From Dehalococcoidia bacterium (GTDB taxonomy: Bacteria; Chloroflexota; Dehalococcoidia; UBA2979), in NCBI GenBank assembly GCA_004297315.1, contig SCTU01000038.1:1-20153 (forward strand): a stretch of 20,153 nt of DNA, read 5' to 3'. The notes under the pieces are model-generated. The model did no database searches. It saw only the letters and a list, made by a program, of their open reading frames with translations, and had not been told where the DNA came from. Shown piece after piece: positions 14,135-20,153 of the stretch (position 1 is the stretch's first letter; each line of letters opens with the position of its first letter). Position numbers and translations under genes: made by a program.

Positions 14135-15391
14135 ATGACTTCACGACTGCTTGACGGCATCCGCGCGGTCGAACTGTGCGAGGTCTGGGCCGGACCGATG
14201 GCGGGGTCGCTGCTTGGCGACCTCGGCGCGGATGTCGTGAAAGTGGAATCGTTCCCGCGGAACTCGATGACCCGCCCGCTCGCGAACCCCGTACCCGGCC
14301 CAGGGGAAGGGCCGGTATGGGAGCGCGGACACGTCCATCACCTGGCCAACCGGAATAAGCGAAACATCGCGCTGAATGTCCGGACACCAGCCGGCGCCGG
14401 TGTCTTGAAAGATCTGCTGGCCACCGCCGACATCTTCTTCGAGGGCTACTCGGCAGGCACGGTCGACCGCATGGGCTTCGACTGGGAAACGGTGCATGCG
14501 ATCAACCCGCGCCTGATCTATGTCTCCCTTCCCGGTTGGGGGGCGCACGGGCCGTATCAGGGGTACGTGACGCTGGGATCCGGGCTTGACGCCGCGGGCG
14601 GCCACACAATCGTACGCGGGTACCCCGACCGACCCGTGGAGGACACACCGCCGATCTTCCATTCGGACGCCACGGGAGCCCTCGCACTGGTCTTCGCGGT
14701 CATCACCGCCCTCCACCGCCGGCAGCAGACCGGGCTGGGGTCATACATCGACATTTCGCAGATCGAGGTTCTGAATTGGCATCTGCCCGCGCAGGTCGCG
14801 GAATGGGCGATGAACCGGCGGGTGCCGGTACGCCTCGGGAACAGCGACCCGCTCGTCGTCCCCCACGGCTGCTTCCGCGCTGGCGGTGGCGAGGCCGGGG
14901 AGGACGATTCCTGGGTGGTCATCGCTGCCGAGGCAGACGGGCAGTGGGCGGGGTTGGCAGGTGCGATTGGGCACCCGGAATGGGCAGAGCGCGGACACCC
15001 CTGGGCCACGATTCCGGGACGCCTCGCCGCGAGGGACGAGATACACGATGCCGTGCGGCGCTTCGTCGCCTCTGGCACAGCCGAGCACATCGTGGAGACC
15101 GTTCAGCGCCACGGGGCAATCGCGTCGCCCGTCATCGCACCGTGGTCGATCCTCGCCGATCCGCAACATTCCCACCGCGAGTGGCTGCAGTCCGTGGACC
15201 ATCCGTATGTGGGGACACATCTCTTCCCTGGCTTCCCCTGGCGCGTCAGCCCGGACGCCCCCTCCTGGGATCGCCCGGCTGCCCTGGTCGGTGAGCACAA
15301 CGAGGAGGTACTGGGCAGCCTGGGATATTCGCGGCAAGCGATCGCGCGCCTTCAGGCCGACGGGGTGATCGGCGATCGCTACGGCGCGTGA
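14135..15391 (+). CDS. Family III CoA-transferase (CaiB/BaiF type) lacking the catalytic Asp
   Basis: 418 residues from ATG 14135. Family features are clear: LLDGIRAVELCEVWAGPMAG at the N-terminus, LGDLGADVVKVE, NRNKRNIALNV, and GEHNEEVLGSLGYS near the end. In the active-site segment GPYQGYVTLGSGLDAAGG the residue aligned with the catalytic aspartate is Gly148; Asp152 lies four residues further on, but not at the aligned position. The protein may be a structural or substrate-binding partner of the Asp-bearing protein encoded just upstream, a CoA-binding protein with another activity, or use a different residue. The four-base spacing to its neighbour supports co-expression. A 210-base gap follows before hppA. 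Confidence 0.87.
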   Translation: MTSRLLDGIRAVELCEVWAGPMAGSLLGDLGADVVKVESFPRNSMTRPLANPVPGPGEGPVWERGHVHHLANRNKRNIALNVRTPAGAGVLKDLLATADIFFEGYSAGTVDRMGFDWETVHAINPRLIYVSLPGWGAHGPYQGYVTLGSGLDAAGGHTIVRGYPDRPVEDTPPIFHSDATGALALVFAVITALHRRQQTGLGSYIDISQIEVLNWHLPAQVAEWAMNRRVPVRLGNSDPLVVPHGCFRAGGGEAGEDDSWVVIAAEADGQWAGLAGAIGHPEWAERGHPWATIPGRLAARDEIHDAVRRFVASGTAEHIVETVQRHGAIASPVIAPWSILADPQHSHREWLQSVDHPYVGTHLFPGFPWRVSPDAPSWDRPAALVGEHNEEVLGSLGYSRQAIARLQADGVIGDRYGA

Positions 15392-15483
15392 GGCGACTCT
15401 CCCCTACTCGTCATAACTCATCTGTTGTCCACGTGATCGATCGCTCGCGCGTGACTGCCTGAGGTGGCATCATCCCGCGCAGG

Positions 15484-15525
15484 TCAGCGCGTAGGGGGGC
15501 CCGCCCCCGACCGTCATCTCTGACG
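15484..15525 (+). promoter_or_regulatory. Two small hairpins in the region between the CoA-transferase pair and hppA
   Basis: In the 210-base gap, a GC-rich inverted repeat in GGGGGGCCCGCCCCC (starting about 15494) is followed by a perfect CCGTCA-TCTC-TGACGG hairpin (about 15510-15525). They may end the CoA-transferase transcript or lie in the hppA leader. No convincing promoter boxes were found. Confidence 0.35.
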
Positions 15526-15601
15526 GCCGAGGACGGTGTGGCGCTTGCAGTCGGGGCACTGCCCTGTCTTCCGCTGCGCGCGAGTGGAGAAGCGAGGATT
15601 C

Positions 15602-17848
15602 ATGAATCTGATCGTGCTCGTACCGATTGCCGGCGCCGCAGCCGTGCTCTTCGCGCTCTGGTTGGCGCGCGACGTGCTCTCTCGCGACACCGGCACTCCG
15701 GAAATGCAGCAGGTGGCCGGGCTGATCTTCGAGGGCGCGATGGCGTTCCTGAAGCGACAGTACGGCACCATCGCCGTCATGACTGCGGTGATCGCCGTCG
15801 TCCTGATGGGTGTCGTCAGCCTGGTCTCCGAGGGCGTGAAGGAAATCACGCTTCAGGGCACCAGCATCGTCTACGGCGACACGGTGATGTCGTCCGGGAA
15901 GGAAGGGGTGCTCACCGGCATCGCCTTCGCGGTGGGTGCCTTGTGCTCCGGTATCTCCGGGTACATCGGCATGTACATCGCCGTCCGGTCGAACCTCCGG
16001 ACCGCCGCTGCCGCCCAGCACAGCCTGAAGGACGCCATCACCGTCGCCTTGCGCGGTGGTGCGGTCTCCGGCTTCCTGGTCGTGGCACTCAGCCTCATCG
16101 GCGTGTCGACCATGTGGGTCGTCTACACGCGTGTGCTGGGCTACCCCGAGGCGATCACTCCGTTCCTGATCGTCGGCTTCGGCTTCGGCGCCTCGTTCGT
16201 CGCGCTGTTTGCCCAGATCGGCGGCGGTATCTACACCAAGGCGGCCGACGTCGGCGCTGACCTCGTCGGCAAGGTCGAGGCCGGCATCCCCGAGGACGAC
16301 CCACGCAACGCGGCCGTCATCGCCGACCTTGTCGGCGACAACGTCGGCGACTGCGCCGGCCGTGGCGCGGACCTCTTCGAGTCCATGTCCGCCGAGAACA
16401 TCGGTGCCATGATCCTGGGCGTCGCGATCTACACGGTGACCCAGGACCTCAACTGGATCCTGTTCCCGCTCGTGCTCCGCTCGTTCGGCGTCTTTGCGAC
16501 GATCATCGGCATGCTCGTGGTGCCGATGTTCTCCGAGAACGCCGAGAAGGACCCGATGCGCCCCCTGAACATGGGGTACTACGTCGTCTCGGCCCTCTCG
16601 ATCGTGGGCCTCTACATCGCCACCAGCCAGATGCTGGGCGACTCCTGGATGTGGTTCTTCGGTTGTGGCGTGACGGGCATCGCCTGCGGGTTCGCGTTCG
16701 TCTACATCACGCAGTACTACACGGCCGGCGCATGGCGCCCGGTCAAGGAGATCGCGCAGGCCTCAAAGACGGGGCCGGCGACGAACATCATCATCGGCAC
16801 CTCGGTCGGCCTGGAGACGTTCGCCCCCTCCGCGGTGGCGATCGTCCTCGCGCTCGTGATTGCATACACGCTGGGTTCGAACGCCGACATCGCGAACGTC
16901 CCGGCGTTCACGACCGGCATCTTCGGCACGGCCGTCGCGACGATGGGCATGCTGATGTCGGCCGCGTACATCCTGTCCATGGACACGTTCGGCCCGATCA
17001 CGGACAACGCCGGCGGCATCGCGGAATTCTCCGGCGCCCCCGCCAGCGCCCGCCACATCACCGACGCCCTGGACACCGTCGGCAACACCACGAAGGCCCT
17101 CACCAAGGGCTACGCGGTGGCCTCCGCCGGCCTGGCGGCCTTCCTGCTGTTCTCCGCGTACCTGGACAAGGTCAAGGAGCGGCTGGACATCCCGCTGGTC
17201 ACGGAACTCCCGATCGACCTCGCAAGCATCGACGTCTTCGCGGGCGGCGTGCTTGGCGTGACGCTCGTGTTCCTTTTCTCCGCCCTCACGATCCGTGCCG
17301 TGGGCTCTGCTGCGTCGTCGATCATCGAGGAGGTCCGCCGCCAGTTCCGGGAGCACCCCGGCATCATGACTGGCACAGAGCGCCCGGACTACGCGCGTGC
17401 CGTGGACATCACGGCGCGGGCGGCCCTCCGCCAGATGGTGGCGCCGGGCGTCCTGGTCGTGAGCGCGCCGATCGTCGTGGGCCTGGTGTTCCGCTACCTG
17501 CGGGATGCCTCGGTCACGGTGGACGGCGTCGAACACCTGCACTCGTCCGGTTGGCTCGCGGTCTCCGGCATGTTGATCATCGGCACCATCGGCGGCATCG
17601 CGATGGCGACGTTCTTCAACAACTCCGGTGGCGCGTGGGACAACGCCAAGAAGTACATCGAGTCCGGGGAGATGACGGACGAGAACGGCCAGGTCGTGAA
17701 GAAGGGTTCGCCCATCCACGCGGCCGCCGTCGTCGGTGACACCGTCGGTGACCCGTTCAAGGACACCGCCGGCCCGTCGCTCCACGTCCTCGTGAAGCTG
17801 CTGGCCACGGTCACACTCGTGCTCGCGCCGCTCTTCATTGCCTCGTAG
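15602..17848 (+). CDS. hppA: K+-independent H+-translocating membrane pyrophosphatase
   Basis: 748 residues from ATG 15602 with GAGGA upstream. It is a polytopic membrane protein that hydrolyses PPi and pumps ions. The substrate site is intact: GGGIYTKAADVGADLVGKVE (207-226), PEDDPRN (230-236), DNVGDCAGRGADLFE (246-260), and the C-terminal VVGDTVGDPFKDTAGPS. The subclass motif reads GNTTKALTKGYA: Lys498 and Thr501 sit where K+-dependent enzymes have Ala and Gly, so this looks like the K+-independent, H+-pumping type. It saves energy by using PPi from biosynthesis and acyl-CoA synthetase reactions. It is transcribed in the same direction as the CoA-transferases but separated by 210 bases; a strong hairpin follows. 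Confidence 0.97.
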   Translation: MNLIVLVPIAGAAAVLFALWLARDVLSRDTGTPEMQQVAGLIFEGAMAFLKRQYGTIAVMTAVIAVVLMGVVSLVSEGVKEITLQGTSIVYGDTVMSSGKEGVLTGIAFAVGALCSGISGYIGMYIAVRSNLRTAAAAQHSLKDAITVALRGGAVSGFLVVALSLIGVSTMWVVYTRVLGYPEAITPFLIVGFGFGASFVALFAQIGGGIYTKAADVGADLVGKVEAGIPEDDPRNAAVIADLVGDNVGDCAGRGADLFESMSAENIGAMILGVAIYTVTQDLNWILFPLVLRSFGVFATIIGMLVVPMFSENAEKDPMRPLNMGYYVVSALSIVGLYIATSQMLGDSWMWFFGCGVTGIACGFAFVYITQYYTAGAWRPVKEIAQASKTGPATNIIIGTSVGLETFAPSAVAIVLALVIAYTLGSNADIANVPAFTTGIFGTAVATMGMLMSAAYILSMDTFGPITDNAGGIAEFSGAPASARHITDALDTVGNTTKALTKGYAVASAGLAAFLLFSAYLDKVKERLDIPLVTELPIDLASIDVFAGGVLGVTLVFLFSALTIRAVGSAASSIIEEVRRQFREHPGIMTGTERPDYARAVDITARAALRQMVAPGVLVVSAPIVVGLVFRYLRDASVTVDGVEHLHSSGWLAVSGMLIIGTIGGIAMATFFNNSGGAWDNAKKYIESGEMTDENGQVVKKGSPIHAAAVVGDTVGDPFKDTAGPSLHVLVKLLATVTLVLAPLFIAS

Positions 17849-17918
17849 GAGGCGATGAAGCAGAGGCTCGATATCGCCTCGTAGCGTTGAGGGCGGCCGC
17901 CAAGGCCGACGCAGATAC

Positions 17919-17948
17919 GGAAGGGGAGCGGGAAGCCGCTCCCCTTCC
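17919..17948. terminator. Strong intrinsic-type terminator between hppA and the convergent peroxiredoxin-like gene
   Basis: GGAAGGGGAGCGG (17919-17931) pairs perfectly over 13 bp with CCGCTCCCCTTCC (17936-17948) around a GAAG tetraloop, followed on plus by TCTTG. It sits between two converging genes, so it probably serves both. Confidence 0.85.
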
Positions 17949-17966
17949 TCTTGCCCGCCGGGCGGC

Positions 17967-18512
17967 CTAGCGGCGCGCCGCCCGCTTCAACTCGTCGAGG
18001 ACGCGCGCCATGCCCGGCACGTCGCCCGCCACCTCGCTGCGGTAGGCGAACGGCACGTCCCCGCCCGGCAGGATGATGAACACGCCGCCGAGTTGGGCCA
18101 GGTCGCCCTGCACCCTGCTCAGCCGGTGGCCGCGGCGATGCACTTGCAGGGCATTCCAGTACAGCCGCGGGTTGAGAAGCGCCGTCCAGGTGGGGCGCTT
18201 CGCCCCGAGCGCCCGGTAGACCTCGCGGCCCGGGTCGGTGAACAGCGGCGTGGTGACGTGGTAATCCTCGGCAAAGAACCCGGCCATCGAGGGGTTGCCG
18301 CTCCCAACGATCACGAGTTCGGCGCCGGCCTCGTGGATCGCGGGCACAGCGGGCACGAGCCGGGAGACGTGGTCTTTGCAGAACTGGCAACCGAAGTGCC
18401 GGATCAGCGCGAGGACGACCGGCCGGTCCCGCCAGACGTCGCCCAGTCGTACCGCCTCCCCGGTCGGGGTGAGGACCGTGAGCGGCCCTGCGCTAGATTC
18501 CACGTTCTCCAT
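17967..18512 (-). CDS. Peroxiredoxin-like (AhpC/TSA, SelL/PRXL2-type) thioredoxin-fold protein
   Basis: 181 residues from the ATG at 18512. The N-terminus GPLTVLTPTGEAVRLGDVWR and then RPVVLALIRHFGCQFCKDHV form the typical peroxiredoxin-like beta-alpha start; Cys42 and Cys45 make a CxxC redox motif in place of the usual single peroxidatic Cys, as in the PRXL2/SelL group. GVFIILPGGDVPFAYRSEVA at the end fits the fold. No signal peptide, so cytoplasmic. Likely reduces peroxides or disulphides, but the reductant and substrate are unknown. It is convergent with hppA and divergent from the next CoA-transferase; the 104-base gap between starts must hold both promoters, though none could be assigned firmly. 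Confidence 0.82.
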   Translation of the reverse strand: MENVESSAGPLTVLTPTGEAVRLGDVWRDRPVVLALIRHFGCQFCKDHVSRLVPAVPAIHEAGAELVIVGSGNPSMAGFFAEDYHVTTPLFTDPGREVYRALGAKRPTWTALLNPRLYWNALQVHRRGHRLSRVQGDLAQLGGVFIILPGGDVPFAYRSEVAGDVPGMARVLDELKRAARR

Positions 18513-18616
18513 TCCACCATGCTATCGCCGGGGCTTCAGGCAGGCGGCAAACGTACCTCCGTGGTGATATCGTCCCGCGGCACGAGGGGTGAATCGCACC
18601 ACGGAGGGGATGGCCC

Positions 18617-19822
18617 GTGACGCAAATGCTCGAAGGCATCCGCGTGCTCGAATTCGCGACCGACGTGGCCGGGCCGTTCGCGGGCAAGCTCCTCGCGGAC
18701 TACGGGGCCGAAGTCCTGAAGGTGGAGCCGCCGGCCGGTGATCCTTCGCGCAGCGCCGGCCCCTTCCCGGACGATATCCCCCACCCCGAAAAGTCCGGCC
18801 TCTTCCTCCACCTCAATACGAACAAGCAGTCGATGACGCTCAACCTCGAGACCGAGGAGGGGACGTCAATCGCGCGCCGCCTGATCGGCCACGCCGACGT
18901 CGTGATCGACGACTTCCGTCCGGGCACCCTCGATGAGTGGGGGCTGGACTACGAGGCGATGTCGACCGGACACCCGGACCTGATCATGGCCTCGATCACG
19001 CCGTTCGGGCAGAGCGGCCCCTGGCGCGATTACGTCGGCACGGAGATCACGCTCCAGGCGATGGGCGGGCCGCTGCACGGCAACGGCGCGCCGTACCGCG
19101 AGCCTGCGAAACTCGGCGGGAACACGGCGCACTATCACGCTGGGCTCGCGACCTCGCTCGCTATCCTCCTCGCACGCCTCCGCGTGGAGGCGGGAGGCGC
19201 GGGCGATTGGATCGACCAGTCCGTGTACGAGGCCCAGGCCGGCTTCCGCGACCGCCGCACCATCTCTCTCACCGCCGCGGCCTATAGCGGCCTTTCCAGC
19301 ACGCGCCAGCCGCCCGGTGGCCGCACAGCCATGGGCGTCCGTCCTGCCATCGACGGCTACGTGAACATCTTTGCCGGCGGGACCAAACATTTCGGCGCGT
19401 TCCTCGACGAAATCGGGCGGCCCGACCTGAAGGAGCACCCGGATTTCGGCAAGCAGGTGCATGAGTACTCCGCGGAGTACCAGGAACAGGTCGAGGGTTC
19501 GTACCTCGCGTGGCTGTTCGAGACGCCGAAACTGGAGGCGGTCGCGCGGACGCAGCGTCACGGCATCCTCGGCGGCGCGGTCATGTCCACCGAAGACCTC
19601 GTCAACGACCCGCACTATCGAGGGCGCGGCGTGTGGGAGACGATCGACCACCCCGTGGCTGGCCCGCTGGAGTATCCGGGGCGCCAGTTGATCCTCTCCG
19701 AAAGCCCGAAGGCGTCCGCACGGCCGGCGCCATTGCTCGGCGCACAGACCTTCGACGTACTCATGCAACTCGGGTACGACCGTGCGGCGCTGCCCCGGCT
19801 GCGCGCGCAGGGCGTGATCTAG
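18617..19822 (+). CDS. Family III CoA-transferase (CaiB/BaiF type) with Glu at the catalytic Asp position
   Basis: 401 residues from GTG 18617, seven bases after GGAGGGG. It opens with MLEGIRVLEFATDVAGPFAG, followed by LLADYGAEVLKVEPPAGDPS and NTNKQSMTLNLETEEG, all family features. In GPWRDYVGTEITLQAMGG the residue aligned with the catalytic aspartate is Glu143. Glu could in principle form an acyl-CoA intermediate, but class III enzymes normally use Asp. The C-terminal domain is complete (LGAQTFDVLMQLGYDRAALP). The following CoA-transferase starts ten bases after the stop, with its ribosome-binding site overlapping the stop region, so these two are probably another co-expressed pair. The substrate is unknown. 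Confidence 0.88.
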   Translation: MTQMLEGIRVLEFATDVAGPFAGKLLADYGAEVLKVEPPAGDPSRSAGPFPDDIPHPEKSGLFLHLNTNKQSMTLNLETEEGTSIARRLIGHADVVIDDFRPGTLDEWGLDYEAMSTGHPDLIMASITPFGQSGPWRDYVGTEITLQAMGGPLHGNGAPYREPAKLGGNTAHYHAGLATSLAILLARLRVEAGGAGDWIDQSVYEAQAGFRDRRTISLTAAAYSGLSSTRQPPGGRTAMGVRPAIDGYVNIFAGGTKHFGAFLDEIGRPDLKEHPDFGKQVHEYSAEYQEQVEGSYLAWLFETPKLEAVARTQRHGILGGAVMSTEDLVNDPHYRGRGVWETIDHPVAGPLEYPGRQLILSESPKASARPAPLLGAQTFDVLMQLGYDRAALPRLRAQGVI

Positions 19823-19826
19823 GAGG
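19821..19826 (+). promoter_or_regulatory. Ribosome-binding site overlapping the stop codon of the third CoA-transferase
   Basis: AGGAGG shares its first bases with the TAG stop (19820-19822) and lies six bases before the ATG at 19833. This fits translational coupling of the two CoA-transferase genes. Confidence 0.75.
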
Positions 19827-19832
19827 CCGGCG

Positions 19833-20153
19833 ATGACTTCGGACACGCGACGCGAGCGAGACGCCGCGCACCGCCTGCCGCTGGAGGGCGTGCGGATCGC
19901 GGACATCACCGTGGTCTGGGCGGGCCCTCACGTCACGCAACTTCTGGGCGAGTGGGGCGCAGACATCATCCGCGTCGAGCCGGTGACGACAATCCAACCG
20001 TACTCGCGTGGCGCGGAACGTGTCAGCACCGAAGCGCAGTGCCGCGCACTCGGCGCCGCAGGAGTCACCATGGGCATCCCGCCCGACTTCGATCCCGGCG
20101 AGGACCCGTGGAACCGTTCGCCCGCCTTCAACGCCCACGCGCGCAACAAGCGC
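19833..20153 (+). CDS. Family III CoA-transferase (CaiB/BaiF type), N-terminal fragment (cut by window edge)
   Basis: 107 residues are visible from ATG 19833 and the frame is still open at the window end. LPLEGVRIADITVVWAGPHV followed by LLGEWGADIIRVEP is the family's N-terminal Rossmann signature, and the last visible residues NAHARNKR match the conserved N-x-x-K-R region. A short charged leader (TSDTRRERDAAHR) precedes the fold. An insert of about 40 residues (56-97) between RVEP and the NKR motif is longer than in the third CoA-transferase. The catalytic residue lies outside the window. A strong AGGAGG site precedes it. Confidence 0.85.
   Translation, partial: MTSDTRRERDAAHRLPLEGVRIADITVVWAGPHVTQLLGEWGADIIRVEPVTTIQPYSRGAERVSTEAQCRALGAAGVTMGIPPDFDPGEDPWNRSPAFNAHARNKR

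Noticed and set aside
15514..15603. Minus-strand 29-residue frame with a CPDC motif just upstream of hppA
   Set aside because: It looks a little like a zinc-ribbon peptide, but its start codon overlaps the hppA start, it is very short, and no known small ribosomal protein matches. Probably chance.
16763..17785. Antisense open frame (340 codons) inside hppA
   Set aside because: His/Arg/Asp-rich shadow of a transmembrane protein with perfect family motifs on the plus strand.

Overview
This window is GC-rich bacterial chromosomal DNA with tightly packed genes and frequent GTG/TTG starts. It mixes housekeeping genes (uvrC, xerC, eno, gap, ffh, rpsP-khpA-rimM, hppA) with a block of family III (CaiB/BaiF-type) CoA-transferases. 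Gene content and protein style suggest a Chloroflexota lineage, perhaps Dehalococcoidia or a relative. That placement is inference from remembered family resemblance; no 16S rRNA or taxonomic marker was tested. No phage, insertion sequence, integron or CRISPR array was seen. No stretch longer than 300 bases lacks a gene.

Layout. Bases 1-203 (minus) are the N-terminus of an aconitase cut by the window edge, followed by a small blue-copper lipoprotein (minus). Three plus-strand tRNA genes follow (Val-CAC, Leu-CAG, Arg-GCG). A secreted matrixin-like protein (minus) lies divergent to uvrC, and then come xerC, eno, an unrecognised gene only 8 bases behind eno, and gap. Next is a DUF1801-type gene with a lysine-rich tail, broken by a one-base frameshift. 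After it is the translation block ffh, rpsP, khpA, rimM, followed by tRNA-Ala(CGC) and tRNA-Arg(CCT). The right third holds two CoA-transferase genes four bases apart, a membrane pyrophosphatase (hppA), a convergent peroxiredoxin-like gene (minus), a third CoA-transferase, and the start of a fourth.

How the genes relate. eno and gap are central glycolysis/gluconeogenesis enzymes; the GAPDH carries residues expected of an NADP-using enzyme. The ffh-rpsP-khpA-rimM run is the classical SRP/30S maturation neighbourhood, but the usual trmD and rplS are absent after rimM. The CoA-transferases probably act on acyl-CoA substrates in a degradative or carbon-assimilation pathway. The H+-pumping pyrophosphatase recovers energy from PPi.

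The most unusual signals are departures at active sites. The matrixin has QExxH where HExxH is expected. Ffh, at its canonical locus, has lost the G3 DTAGR arginine and the P-loop glutamine. The three complete CoA-transferases carry Asp, Gly and Glu, respectively, at the position of the catalytic aspartate. No single previously undescribed system is proven here, but these are specific, checkable leads.
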